Of a DNA stretch of 34,599 nucleotides, positions 6,933-15,444 are shown one piece after another. The notes under the pieces are model-generated. The model was given only the letters and a program-made list of their open reading frames with translations, did not search any database and had not been told where the DNA came from. The position numbers were made by a program, and so were the translations under genes. Origin of the DNA: a virus; the IMG/VR virus record IMGVR_UViG_3300050821_023958, positions 1 to 34,599 of that record; one strand, written 5' to 3'. Every line of letters begins with the position of its first letter. Within the stretch, counting starts at the first letter, position 1.

Positions 6933-8441
6933 CTCGGGTGTCCCGGTGATTTTCGACCACACGTCGTAGCTCTGCCCGGCTGTCAGGGTGACCGCCCCTC
7001 CCCCGGGCCCGACGAGGCACTGCGCGATGTAGCCCCTGCCGGTGCCGCCGAGCAGCCACGACCCGGTGTACCAGGTGACCGGCTCTGCGGGGGCCGTGTA
7101 ATTGCCGCTGGACAGCGGGAACGCGAACTGGACGATAAGCGCCGCCTGACCGGCGGTTTGCCCGGTCGGGTCGATTCTGGTGCCGTCCAGGTCGGATGTC
7201 CACGAAACGTTCACCATCACGAGGCTGAGCGCGGAGATCGGCTGGAAAATAGTCATGGTGGTCCTCCATCGGGGAAGCGCGGGCGCCGCCGTCCACCGGG
7301 CGGTCCCGGGCAGTGCCTGCCAGCGCAACGGGGCCGGTGCCGCGGTCCAGGTGACGGTGCCGGTGCCGCCGGCGGGCACGATAGTGACCGCGACGCCCGT
7401 ACGGCTAGCGGTACGGCCGGCCGGCAGCGGCTTCTGCGGCTGACCGCGGACGGGGCGGCGCAACGGGATGGCGACCGGTCCCGTGCCGCTGTACGTGCCG
7501 TGCTGTGATGTGATCCGGCCGCGGGCGGGCGGCGGCTGCCTGCGCTGCACCCCGGCCGGCTGGTGCAGCGGCGGTGCCGGCGGCCCGCTGCCCGCATAGG
7601 TCCCGGCGCGGCGGATGACCCGGCCGCCCTGCGCGGGCGCCAGCCGGGCCTGGACGGGACGACAGGCCGGCGCCCCGCTGGTGAGCGAGACAGCGGTGTA
7701 CGTTCCCGTGCGGCCCTGCGCCCGGCCGCGTGGCGGCGGCGGAGCCGCAGCCCGCACCGGCCCGGCTGCCGCCCGGACGGCAGCACCGGTCGCCGCCGCG
7801 ATGACGATGATCTGGGCGGCCTCATGCGACGGGGCGGTCCCCCAGGTGCCGCCGCATGAGGATGCGCTGCCCGCTGCCGGGGCCGCCAGGTGATCGACCG
7901 CCGCATGTATCCGGGTTGACGTCCCGGCGTCGCTCGCGTCGTTCGTGAACGCCGCATCAGGGGTCCACGTGACCGTCGCGGCTACGGCGATCAGCTCGAC
8001 GTGGCAGCACAGCGCGTACTCCCCCGCCGCGGCGACGTTCCCCGCCGTGGTCACCGTCAGCGGGTTCGCGGTCGTCCCGGTCAGCCCCGACGTCCCCCAG
8101 GTGTCCCCCGGGGAGGCCGTGTTGCCGCCGGTGAACTCGTACAGGGTGCAGGACATCGCGGCGGTGCTGGTCAGCGTCGAGCTGAACGACGGCGCCGCAT
8201 CCCCGCCTGCCGCTGTCAGGCTGAAGAACGCTACCTGCGTATGACCCTCGGCGGCCTGCGGCCCGACAAGCGCCCAGGAGCCGCTGGCCGTGATCGTGGT
8301 GACGCTTGTCGCGGCACCCGCGGAAACCGCGGCGATCAGCAGGTTCCCGGCGGTGCGGTTCTGCCCCGTTCCCCACGTTCCCGTGACCGGGCTGGTGGTG
8401 GACCGCGTCAGGGCGGGCGTGCCTACCGGGGTGACGGTCAT
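6894..8441 (-). CDS. Tail-fibre-like structural protein, possible two-gene fusion
   Basis: This 515-residue protein is the last gene of the late region. Residues about 1-220 are Thr/Ser/Ala/Gly-rich beta sequence, similar in style to the 239-residue protein encoded at 12268-12987. Residues about 225-350 form a Pro/Arg-rich stretch with imperfect repeats (RTGTYTAVS, RRAGTYAGSG, SQHGTYSGTG). Residues about 396-515 form a separate beta domain. An internal ATG at 7256 has a GGAGG site 6 bases upstream and would give an independent 120-residue protein in the same frame, so two genes may have fused or internal initiation occurs. It ends with TAG. Receptor-binding or tip function is inferred from position. 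Confidence 0.7.
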   Translation of the reverse strand: MTVTPVGTPALTRSTTSPVTGTWGTGQNRTAGNLLIAAVSAGAATSVTTITASGSWALVGPQAAEGHTQVAFFSLTAAGGDAAPSFSSTLTSTAAMSCTLYEFTGGNTASPGDTWGTSGLTGTTANPLTVTTAGNVAAAGEYALCCHVELIAVAATVTWTPDAAFTNDASDAGTSTRIHAAVDHLAAPAAGSASSCGGTWGTAPSHEAAQIIVIAAATGAAVRAAAGPVRAAAPPPPRGRAQGRTGTYTAVSLTSGAPACRPVQARLAPAQGGRVIRRAGTYAGSGPPAPPLHQPAGVQRRQPPPARGRITSQHGTYSGTGPVAIPLRRPVRGQPQKPLPAGRTASRTGVAVTIVPAGGTGTVTWTAAPAPLRWQALPGTARWTAAPALPRWRTTMTIFQPISALSLVMVNVSWTSDLDGTRIDPTGQTAGQAALIVQFAFPLSSGNYTAPAEPVTWYTGSWLLGGTGRGYIAQCLVGPGGGAVTLTAGQSYDVWSKITGTPESPAIFAGTQPVY

Positions 8442-8468
8442 GCGGGGGGCCTTCCGCCTAGTCCCGGG

Positions 8469-8561
8469 TCACGGCTGCGGGTAATCAACCTCAAGGGCGT
8501 CGGTCTGCTGCGTCCCGCCGGACGGCCCGGCCAGCCGCCACGCGGCCCGCATCACGGTCAC
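8469..8561 (-). CDS. Possible 30-residue peptide between fibre genes
   Basis: A GTG overlapping the stop of the 171-residue gene (GTGA) opens a 30-codon frame, VTVMRAAWRLAGPSGGTQQT then DALEVDYPQP, ending in TGA. It fills the only gap in this block, and the overlap style matches its neighbours. The sequence is plausible as a short structural peptide, but I have no family assignment. It could also be chance. Confidence 0.4.
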   Translation of the reverse strand: MTVMRAAWRLAGPSGGTQQTDALEVDYPQP

Positions 8562-9073
8562 TCGGTGTACTCGACCTGGCCGGTGAACGTCGTCGCCGTG
8601 CCCGCCGACGACGCGGTGACGCACAGCGCGAACTGCCCCGAGATCGGCAGGTTGATCTCGAACCCGGGCGTCTTCCACTCACCCCAGTTCGACCCGGCAG
8701 TGAACGGGACAGGTTCCCCCCACCATTCCGTCGTCGCCGTCAGGCCGGTGATCGCCGCCGCCGACGTGCCGCCCGCCGTCGACCAGGTGGCCAGCGTCGC
8801 CTTCGCGATACCGGACTGCTGAGTCGGCGTCGCGGCCTGCCCGCCCGCCTTCGTGCCGGTGACCGTGTTGATGGAGAAGTAGATGCTCGCGTTCGACGGG
8901 AACGCCGCCGCGCCCAGCACCCCGCAGCGGATCGCCGAGATGTTCAGGTCGGAGTTCGCCGAGGTGGAGCAGAACAGGATCGGCGTCGTGGTCGTGGTCG
9001 TGACGGTCGCGCCGGTCGGCAGCCATGTCGAGGTGTCGAAGACGCCGACCTTGTATGCCCTGGCTAGTGCCAT
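8558..9073 (-). CDS. Phage structural protein, probably fibre or tip
   Basis: This 171-residue protein has a Thr/Ser/Gly-rich beta composition (GATVTTTTTTPILFCSTSAN) and ends in a hydrophobic beta segment (ISGQFALCVTASSAGTATTF). No enzymatic motif is visible. It overlaps the preceding gene by 10 bases and is coupled to the possible peptide downstream. Composition and location among tail-tip genes suggest a virion surface or fibre role. This is inference. Confidence 0.65.
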   Translation of the reverse strand: MALARAYKVGVFDTSTWLPTGATVTTTTTTPILFCSTSANSDLNISAIRCGVLGAAAFPSNASIYFSINTVTGTKAGGQAATPTQQSGIAKATLATWSTAGGTSAAAITGLTATTEWWGEPVPFTAGSNWGEWKTPGFEINLPISGQFALCVTASSAGTATTFTGQVEYTE

Positions 9074-9540
9074 CTTTCAGCCTTCCGTTTCATGTGGCCC
9101 GCTAACCAGCCGGACGCGTTCAGCGTGATGCTCGCCGCGGCGAACTGCACGGTGTCGCCGTTGACCACGCCGGTGATGCTGCTCGTCAGCGCGCCCTGGA
9201 ACCAGCGCAGCTTGGTGCCGGCCGAGTCCCAGATCTCCACGCCCGTCACCGTCGACCAGGTGCCGGTCGCGGACCAGCTCACCGAGTTGGCGTTGCTCGC
9301 GGTGGCTGTGGAGGAGGAAAACGACCCGAACGGCGCTGACGCGCCGAGCGTGGACCCGCCGGCGGTGTACCCCGACGCGGACAGCTCGGTGCCGTTCGAC
9401 CCGTTGACGTTGCCGTTGCCGCTGCCCGCTGCGGTCATCAGCCGCAGGAAGTACGGCTGGGTGATCGTCGGGGCTGATGCGCCGTCCAGCGCGTAGTTCA
9501 GCAGCGCCGCCGACCGGCCGGTGTCGGTCATGTACGTCAT
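9064..9540 (-). CDS. Tail-fibre-family protein
   Basis: This 158-residue protein matches the layout of a common small phage fibre family. An N-terminal helix (GRSAALLNYALDG) is followed by PYFLRLMTA, a variable Gly/Ser/Asn-rich loop, then the conserved pattern WSTVTGVEIWDSAGTKLRWF and NGDTVQFAAASITL. In that family the protein is a virion component, often annotated as phage tail fibre protein. It lies 1 base downstream of the Cys/His-rich gene and overlaps the 171-residue gene, within the block that begins at the 9.9-kb promoter. Confidence 0.7.
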   Translation of the reverse strand: MTYMTDTGRSAALLNYALDGASAPTITQPYFLRLMTAAGSGNGNVNGSNGTELSASGYTAGGSTLGASAPFGSFSSSTATASNANSVSWSATGTWSTVTGVEIWDSAGTKLRWFQGALTSSITGVVNGDTVQFAAASITLNASGWLAGHMKRKAERWH

Positions 9541-9541
9541 G

Positions 9542-9889
9542 TCAGGCCATCACGATGTTGGTCGTGCCGAAGTGGATGACCGGGCGGCACACGGTGCAGC
9601 CGTCAACACCGACGCCGCAGTGCCCGCCCGGGCAGTCCTCCCCGGCCGGGGTGAGCCGGATGCAGGCGTGCGGGTTGGGGTGCGGGCACGGCTGCCCGGG
9701 GTGGCCCTCTCCCCCGCTGCCGGGGCACGCCGCGGCGGCCTGGCCGTGGTGGTGCGGCTGCCCGTCGTCGCCGGTGATGGGGCAGCAGCCGCACCAGGTG
9801 TGCGCGTGCGGGTCGGCGCCGTCGGGGAGCTGGGTGACGGCGAGGCACTGCTGGCATTGCACGCGCCTGGTGGGGGCGGGCTGCGTCAT
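9542..9889 (-). CDS. Cys/His-rich small protein in the tail block
   Basis: This 115-residue protein has many Cys and His residues (VQCQQCLAVTQL, HTWCGCCPITGDD, QPHHHG, CPHPNPHAC, CPGGHCG, DGCTVCRPVIHFG), enough for several zinc sites. CQQC resembles a zinc ribbon knuckle. Similar short Cys-rich proteins occur next to tail genes in actinophages, without a defined role that I know. It is the first gene after the palindromic promoter element at 9925-9958 and has a CCGGAGA ribosome site. It may be regulated separately from the main late operon. Confidence 0.7.
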   Translation of the reverse strand: MTQPAPTRRVQCQQCLAVTQLPDGADPHAHTWCGCCPITGDDGQPHHHGQAAAACPGSGGEGHPGQPCPHPNPHACIRLTPAGEDCPGGHCGVGVDGCTVCRPVIHFGTTNIVMA

Positions 9890-9924
9890 GCTGTCTCCGG
9901 CTTCTCGCGTCCCTTTTGGCCACC

Positions 9925-9958
9925 AGCCTAGCCGGATGCACGTGCATATGCACGTGCA
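9925..9958 (-). promoter_or_regulatory. Leftward late promoter with 22-bp nested palindrome (copy 1)
   Basis: Bases 9937-9958 are a perfect 22-bp palindrome made of the 10-bp palindrome TGCACGTGCA twice, separated by TA. Read leftward, TAGGCT (9930-9925) begins 6 bases after it and fits a -10 box. The palindrome then covers the -35 position. The element lies in the 75-base gap upstream of the 115-residue gene. The same 22 bases recur at 31937-31958. Confidence 0.7.
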
Positions 9959-9964
9959 CGAGGG

Positions 9965-11716
9965 TTATGGGCCGGCTGCTTTTATCGGCGTGAGCACGGT
10001 GTTCTCCATCTGCAGCAGCCCCGTCAGGCTCTGATCCAGCGCCTGGTACGGGGTGATCGTCGCGACCTGCGCGAAGTCATCCCAGGAGTACGCGCCGACA
10101 ATGAACGTGACCGGGAACTGCGGCGTGACCTCCCCGCCGTACCCGTAGTCCGTCAGGATCAGCCGCACCACAGTGCCCGCCTGGTCAGTGCCCGGGTCGA
10201 CAGGGGCGCCGCCCGCGTTGAGGAGCTGCCCGAATGCGGCGGTGAACGGCCCCGCGAAGGAGGCCCGCTGGTAAATCTGCAGCACGGCGTTGCCGACCGC
10301 CTGCGCCTGCCCCGCGGTCTGCACCCCGACATCGGACAGGTCAATGTACGTTTCGATCACCTGGTGCGCGGCGACCGACTGGGCGTTCTGCACCGACGTC
10401 GTGGTGTAGACGGCGGTCGCGCCCGTCGTCGCGTTGTCGGCGCTGACCATGTACCTGATGAAGATCGTGTTGATGTCCGCGCCGAGCGTCCGCGCGACCG
10501 GTGTCGTGACCACCAGCAGCCGGTTCACCGTCGTGGGCAGCGGGAACACGGACAGGTCGTCACCCAGCACCCCGCCCGGCTGGCTGTTGACATACCAGGT
10601 CAAGCCGCCCCTGGTGCAGATCAGGTTCAGCATCGCGGTGACCGTCTGCGCCCCGGAGTCGACCGCCTGCCCGTACCAGGCGCCGGACGGGGTGCCCACA
10701 CCCGGGTTGACCCACGGCATCCCGCGGCTGATCGCATTGTTGACCGACTGGTCGGGCTGGCTCGCCGGCCAGGTGCTCGAGTAGATCGCGAGGAAGTCCT
10801 GCCCGCGGTTGCCGTGCCCGACCGCGGTCAGGTTCCAGCCGCTCGGGGTCGGCGCCGGCTCGTCCAGTTTGCCGTGCCACACGTCGTGGCCGCCGCGGGT
10901 GATCTTGACCTGCCAGCCGGGCCAGAACATCTGCGTCCGGTACGCGGCCGGGACCATGATCGTGCAGGTCATCTTGTCGCATCCGCCGGGGCAGGCGTAA
11001 CTGTACGTCAAGGCGGTCATCTGCCCCACGGTGCCCAGCCACTGCCACGCCGACGACCCGGGCGGCGCGACCGCCACCTGACTGGAGCCGGGCAGCGCGT
11101 ACGGGAACCCGACACCGCCGACACCGTTGACCAGCCCGCCCGCGACCTGCGGGATGGACAGCGACCCGGTACCGGTCAGCCCGATGGTCAGCTTGAGGGT
11201 CAGGGTCAGGCCCATGCTCCCCGAACCGGCCAGGTTCGCGATCGGGTCAGCGTACGCCCGCATGGTGCCGGTACCGGCCAGGTTCGCGATCGGGTCACCG
11301 TAGGCGCGCATGGTGCCGACGCCGGCCAGGCTCGCTGCCCCCACCAGGACCACCAGCGCGGTCGCGGTCAGGGACCCCTCACCGTCCAGTCCCGCTGCCG
11401 CGGCGAACACTCCCGCGGCGGTCATGCTGCCGATGCCGGCCAGGCTCACGGACCCGGCGAACACCCCGGCAGCCGTCATAGTGCCGGTGCCCGCCATGGT
11501 GGACGAGCCCTGCAGCGTCCCGATGACCGACCCGGTCGCGGACATCGACCCGGAACCCGCCATGGTGGACTGCCCGGCGAACGCCCCCGCCGCGGACATG
11601 GCGCCGGTGCCGGCCAGCGTTGTCGAGGGGGCATTGACTACCGAGTAGAGCAGGACAAGGGTGTTGCCGGTCAGCACGTACGTCTTGGCCGGGCGGCTTC
11701 GCCCTAGTCGCGGCAC
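9965..11716 (-). CDS. Tail hub/baseplate-like protein with N-terminal Gly/Ala repeats
   Basis: This 583-residue tail protein has an unusual N-terminal third. About eight imperfect repeats of the form LAGxGxMxAAGVFA span residues 34-180. The last two (MRAYGDPIANLAGTGT and its near copy) are a recent 48-bp duplication. The remainder resembles a siphovirus tail hub or Gp37-like baseplate protein, with beta-rich blocks such as PGWQVKITRGGHDVWHGKLD, GHGNRGQDFLAIYSS and a C-terminal VTFIVGAYSWDDFAQVATIT. The start is a GTG with GGAGGGGGTA upstream. It is the last gene before the second late promoter. Adsorption or hub function is inferred. Confidence 0.7.
   Translation of the reverse strand: MPRLGRSRPAKTYVLTGNTLVLLYSVVNAPSTTLAGTGAMSAAGAFAGQSTMAGSGSMSATGSVIGTLQGSSTMAGTGTMTAAGVFAGSVSLAGIGSMTAAGVFAAAAGLDGEGSLTATALVVLVGAASLAGVGTMRAYGDPIANLAGTGTMRAYADPIANLAGSGSMGLTLTLKLTIGLTGTGSLSIPQVAGGLVNGVGGVGFPYALPGSSQVAVAPPGSSAWQWLGTVGQMTALTYSYACPGGCDKMTCTIMVPAAYRTQMFWPGWQVKITRGGHDVWHGKLDEPAPTPSGWNLTAVGHGNRGQDFLAIYSSTWPASQPDQSVNNAISRGMPWVNPGVGTPSGAWYGQAVDSGAQTVTAMLNLICTRGGLTWYVNSQPGGVLGDDLSVFPLPTTVNRLLVVTTPVARTLGADINTIFIRYMVSADNATTGATAVYTTTSVQNAQSVAAHQVIETYIDLSDVGVQTAGQAQAVGNAVLQIYQRASFAGPFTAAFGQLLNAGGAPVDPGTDQAGTVVRLILTDYGYGGEVTPQFPVTFIVGAYSWDDFAQVATITPYQALDQSLTGLLQMENTVLTPIKAAGP
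11225..11320 (-). repeat. Tandem 48-bp repeat, two units
   Basis: Units 11225-11272 and 11273-11320 differ at only a few bases. They encode the two DPIANLAG/TMRAY repeats of the tail protein. A degenerate third unit follows (GCCGGCCAGGCTCGC). The high identity points to a recent in-frame duplication within an older repeat array. Confidence 0.85.
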
Positions 11717-11753
11717 AGGCTACCCCCTCCTCTCTCGGCTCTCCCCGGTCTTG

Positions 11754-12254
11754 CTACTCCTGCCAGATGATGTAGCAGTAGGCGTTGACGGCGGCGGCTG
11801 CGGTGACTCTCACCCGCAGGAAGTGCGACACCGGGACGTAAAACTCGCGGCCGAGCGGCCACTGCTTCACGTACTGGTTGGTCGGCGCGATCAGTTGCAG
11901 GTCGCCGTACCTCGTGACGGTCGTGGTGCCCTCGGTTGACGAACCGGAGTTGAACCCGGTCGCGCCGGTGCCGCCGACGCACAGGCTGGCCGCCTGGGCA
12001 TCAGCGGAGTACAGCTCCGGCGTCAGCGACGTCAGTGTCGCGGCGCCGACAGCGCCGGTGTCCACCAGTTCGCACTCGATCGGCGTGGCGGCGGCGGACC
12101 CGTCGAACGAGATGCCCCACTCCACCACGTGGATGTCCTGGTTGGACGGGGTGGCCACCTGCAGCAGCGTCTTGATCGCTGTGCCGGTGGTCATCTTCAC
12201 CGGGGCGGCGGTCGTGGGGAACGCGGCGTTCATCGCCCAGTAGAGACCGGACAT
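11754..12254 (-). CDS. Phage structural protein, tail-associated
   Basis: This 166-residue protein begins MSGLYWAMNAAFPTTAAPVK. It is beta-rich (DIHVVEWGISFDGSAAATPI, EFYVPVSHFLRVRVTAAAAV) without Gly repeats and resembles virion surface or fibre-associated proteins of actinophages. ATG 12254 has a clear GGAGG upstream (AAAGGAGGGTTCCCC). The open frame continues further upstream but reads Arg-rich non-family sequence. Exact role unknown. Confidence 0.7.
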   Translation of the reverse strand: MSGLYWAMNAAFPTTAAPVKMTTGTAIKTLLQVATPSNQDIHVVEWGISFDGSAAATPIECELVDTGAVGAATLTSLTPELYSADAQAASLCVGGTGATGFNSGSSTEGTTTVTRYGDLQLIAPTNQYVKQWPLGREFYVPVSHFLRVRVTAAAAVNAYCYIIWQE

Positions 12255-12267
12255 GGGGAACCCTCCT

Positions 12268-12987
12268 TTAGAAGTAGGCTGCTCGCTTGACGGCCTGGCT
12301 GAGGTTGACCGGCGGCGGCAGCAGCGCGCCTGCCGCTGCGGCCGCATCCCAGACAGCGACGACCGCGACCCATGTGGGCGTGTCGGACCCGATCGTCCAG
12401 GCCGCCGCCGTGGCGGTGGGCCCGCCGGCGTCGATCTTGTGGGATCCGGCGCCGACCAGCAGGCTGGACCCGGACACCTCCGCGTAGTCGTTCGTGAAGC
12501 TGCTCAGCGGGGTGGAGGTTTCGGTGCTGCCGGAGTTGTCGGTGTACGCGCCGATGAACAGCGCCCCCGCCGCGTTCGGTGTTGCGGTCCCGGAGCTCAC
12601 GTTCTGGGATGAGGCGGTGCCGCTGTTGGTGGCTGTCGGGGCGCCGGTCGCGACGTTGGTGTAGGACGCTGCGCCAGCCGAGTGCACTTCCCCGCTGCTG
12701 GCGGTGATGGTGATGGTGTAGGTGCCGCCGCCGGGCTGCACGTTGTCGGCGTACCAGATGCTCGCTGAGCATGATGACGCGAACTTGTCTTTGGCCTGCG
12801 TGAATGTCCGCGACGGTGACCCGTTGTCCACAATGGACGTGATGACACCGGTGTCGCTCGGGTTGACGGACATCGTGAGGATGCACTTGGTGCCCGCAGC
12901 CGGCTTGGTGGTGAAGGTGACAGTGAACGACGTGAGGCTGCTGCCGGAGGCGGACAGGCTGCTTTTCTGGTCCTGGGTGATCGCCAT
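12268..12987 (-). CDS. Fibre-like structural protein
   Basis: This 239-residue Ser/Thr/Gly/Ala-rich beta protein begins MAITQDQKSSLSASGSSLTS. It contains alternating strand patterns (GGGTYTITITASSGEVHSAG, DTPTWVAVVAVWDAA) and ends in a short basic tail. The same style of sequence forms the N-terminal part of the 515-residue protein encoded at 6894-8441, suggesting related domains in two tip proteins. No enzymatic motif is seen. Confidence 0.7.
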   Translation of the reverse strand: MAITQDQKSSLSASGSSLTSFTVTFTTKPAAGTKCILTMSVNPSDTGVITSIVDNGSPSRTFTQAKDKFASSCSASIWYADNVQPGGGTYTITITASSGEVHSAGAASYTNVATGAPTATNSGTASSQNVSSGTATPNAAGALFIGAYTDNSGSTETSTPLSSFTNDYAEVSGSSLLVGAGSHKIDAGGPTATAAAWTIGSDTPTWVAVVAVWDAAAAAGALLPPPVNLSQAVKRAAYF

Positions 12988-12988
12988 G

Positions 12989-13600
12989 TCAGGTGCACAC
13001 CCCGCTGGCTGTCAGGGTGTCGATGAGCGCGTTGCAGCAGTTGGTGAGCTGGCTGTTGGTGCCGGTGCCGGTGATCTTGCCGGGCGGGGTGGCGGGTATC
13101 GCGTAGCTGCTGCCGATACCGCCGATCAGGTTCAGGTTGCCGTGGATGCCCTCTGTCCCGAAGACGGTCGAGGTCCCGTTGGTTGTGTGGTTGCCGCCGA
13201 CTGTCACGTCGCTGCTGGTGGTGATTGTGTCGCTGCTGAGCCCGCTGGACACGCTGGCCCCGTTGCTCATCGTCCAGGGGCCGCCGACCACCGTGCCGCC
13301 GGCGTGGACGCCGAGCGCCCCGGTGACGGTGTGGTTGCCGTTGACGGTGACGCTGCCGCCGACCGACCCGCCGTTGGCGACGAAATTGACCGCCGGGGCG
13401 GTGTTCGTGATGTGCGTCGCCAGGCGTGCCGCCGTGCTGCGCGTCTGGGCGGTGTTGGCGGTGCTGGCCATCGCGGAGCCCCAGATGAACACGATCAGCG
13501 CCAGGACGACCAGGTGGCCGGGCAGGAACCACATCACGGCCGCGGCTGCCGTGAGCAGCACCTTTTTCATCGCTGACACCGAAGGCAAGGGTCCTGACAT
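12989..13600 (-). CDS. Fibre-like protein with N-terminal membrane segment
   Basis: This 203-residue protein has a strongly hydrophobic stretch at about residues 14-40 (VLLTAAAAVMWFLPGHLVVL onward) after a short basic start (MKK at 11-13). It is followed by a repetitive Val/Gly/Thr-rich region (GSVTVNGNHTVTGALGVHAG, then SSDVTVGGNHTTNGTSTVFG) that looks like a beta-helix or fibre shaft, and a Cys-containing tail (LTNCCNALIDTLTASGVCT). ATG 13600 overlaps the upstream stop by one base (TGATG). ATG 13570 (MKKVLL) is an alternative. A membrane or signal segment on a fibre-like protein is odd in a tail operon. Confidence 0.65.
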   Translation of the reverse strand: MSGPLPSVSAMKKVLLTAAAAVMWFLPGHLVVLALIVFIWGSAMASTANTAQTRSTAARLATHITNTAPAVNFVANGGSVGGSVTVNGNHTVTGALGVHAGGTVVGGPWTMSNGASVSSGLSSDTITTSSDVTVGGNHTTNGTSTVFGTEGIHGNLNLIGGIGSSYAIPATPPGKITGTGTNSQLTNCCNALIDTLTASGVCT

Positions 13601-15390
13601 CACTGGGTCCTGTCGAAGTAATAGGCGGCGAAGTAGGACAGCGAGACGTTCGGGGCCACACCGTCCGCGCTGTAGACGAACAGCATGTTGTCGCCGTCGG
13701 CGGGCTCCACGAACAGCGGGCCGCCGGAGATGTACGGGGTGTTGTCCATCACGCCGATCGCGTCGGGGCGCCCCGCCTGGCTGCCCATGATCCGGCCGAG
13801 GGACACGTTCGGGTCGGGGGCGTCGATGTAGTAGGTCAGGTATCCGCTGGACGGCTCGTTGATGACGACCGTCTGACCCATCGTGTCGAGGAATATGCAG
13901 TCGAAAAACCGGTCGCTGGTGTTCGAGGACTGCGGGGTGACCGTGTAGTAGCCGCCCACGTTGTCCGGTGCCACCGTCTTGATGGGCAGGGTCAAAACGC
14001 CTGCCGTGACGATGCCGTTGGTCACCTGGTTCGGTGCGATCGAGATCGGCAGGGTGGAGACCGTGTAGCCGGGGCCGCCGGCGTACTCGTACTGGGTGAC
14101 GGTGACAGTGATCGTCCGCTGGACGCTGGTGCTGCCGCTCCACGAGGAGTTGACCAGGTAAACGGTGTACGTGCCGGCGAAGTCGGCGTTGATGCCGCTG
14201 ACCGGCTGCGGCATCGTGTACTGGTGGGTGCCGTCCGGCGGGTCCCCGCCGCCGCCGACGGACACCATCGGCTGGAACGTCTTCACCGCGCCGAGCGGCG
14301 GCCGGTGCACGATCAGCGACTTGAACGGGCCCGGCAGGTACGGGGTGATCTTGAGCTGCCCGGCGGCCCCGTTGCCGCCTGTCTTGGTCGCGCCTGAGGA
14401 GTACGCGCCGCCGCCCGCCCCGCCGGGCGCCGTCCCGTTCGACCCGTTGTTCCCCGCTGACGCGGCACCCGCACCGCCCGCACCGCCGCCCGCGACCGCA
14501 GCGCCGCCCGCGCTGGTCGGCGCCCCGGTGCTGGACGGGTAGGTGAGGATGACCTGCCCGCTGGCCCCCGCACCGCCGGCCTGCGAGGTGAAGTAGCTGC
14601 CGCCGCCGCCGCCGCCCGGGACTACGCCAGGCGACCCCGGCACGTTGTTGGCACCGGAGGAGTTGCCGCCCGCTCCTCCCCCGGTCGGTGCTGCTGCCCC
14701 GCCGGGGCTGCTGCCCGCGTTGCCCGTTGCGTTCGGCCCCGCCGATGATCCGCCGCCGCCCGCGTACGGGTATGCGTCACCGCCGCGGCCGCCGTTGTGG
14801 CCGGTGCCGCCGGAGCCGCCGGACCCGCCGTTGTTCGGGGTGCTGCCCACGTTGCCGAGGCCGAGGCCACCGCCGTGCGCGATGACCGCCTGGCCGCTGT
14901 CGCCGGTGAAGCTGGACTGGCTGCCTGCGGTGCCGTTCCCGCCGCTGGTCCCCCCGTTCCCGCCCGCCCCGACGACAACGTTGTAGTTGTTTCCGGGGGT
15001 GACGGGGATCGTCGCGACACGGGTCTCGCCGCCGCCGCCGCCCTGCCCGTTGCCTCCCGAAGCCCCGCCGCCGGCGCCGCCGCCGCCGCCGGTCGGGGTG
15101 GCCTGAACCGAGGTGACACCGGGCGGGCACGTCCACACGGTGGTGCCGACCGTCGTGAATGTCTGCGACCCGGAACCCATCGGCGTGTTGCCCGCCGAGG
15201 CCGGGCCGGCTGAGGAGCCGCCGCCGCCGCCGAACGTGCTCGCCGGGTTGGCGCGGCCGGGGCCGCCCAGGTACTCAACCGAGTTACCTGAACTGGCGCC
15301 GGGCAGCCCCGCCACGTTGCTGTTGGTGGCCACCGACCCGCCGCCGTTGGCGATCACCTGAAGCTGCCCGCCGGGAGCCGGCCCGAACAC
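13600..15390 (-). CDS. Gly-rich tail protein, downstream of an in-frame TAG
   Basis: This 596-residue protein has a Gly/Ser/Asn-rich collagen-like or beta-loop region (about 1-350), with repeated GGGGGSG and a VTVPPG-like strand (TTVWTCPPGVTSVQATPTGG). A C-terminal beta domain follows (about 360-596, TYTVYLVNSSWSGSTSVQRT ... YFAAYYFDRTQ). It is in the same frame as the upstream Dit-like gene, separated only by the TAG at 15447-15445. The 18 codons between that TAG and GTG 15390 (VVGAGDTAGASPPGGQAT) continue the same Gly-rich pattern. It may be translated from the weakly preceded GTG or as a readthrough extension. Likely tail tip or fibre. Confidence 0.72.
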   Translation of the reverse strand: MFGPAPGGQLQVIANGGGSVATNSNVAGLPGASSGNSVEYLGGPGRANPASTFGGGGGSSAGPASAGNTPMGSGSQTFTTVGTTVWTCPPGVTSVQATPTGGGGGAGGGASGGNGQGGGGGETRVATIPVTPGNNYNVVVGAGGNGGTSGGNGTAGSQSSFTGDSGQAVIAHGGGLGLGNVGSTPNNGGSGGSGGTGHNGGRGGDAYPYAGGGGSSAGPNATGNAGSSPGGAAAPTGGGAGGNSSGANNVPGSPGVVPGGGGGGSYFTSQAGGAGASGQVILTYPSSTGAPTSAGGAAVAGGGAGGAGAASAGNNGSNGTAPGGAGGGAYSSGATKTGGNGAAGQLKITPYLPGPFKSLIVHRPPLGAVKTFQPMVSVGGGGDPPDGTHQYTMPQPVSGINADFAGTYTVYLVNSSWSGSTSVQRTITVTVTQYEYAGGPGYTVSTLPISIAPNQVTNGIVTAGVLTLPIKTVAPDNVGGYYTVTPQSSNTSDRFFDCIFLDTMGQTVVINEPSSGYLTYYIDAPDPNVSLGRIMGSQAGRPDAIGVMDNTPYISGGPLFVEPADGDNMLFVYSADGVAPNVSLSYFAAYYFDRTQ

Positions 15391-15444
15391 CGTCGCCTGC
15401 CCGCCAGGCGGCGACGCCCCCGCGGTGTCACCCGCCCCGACGAC

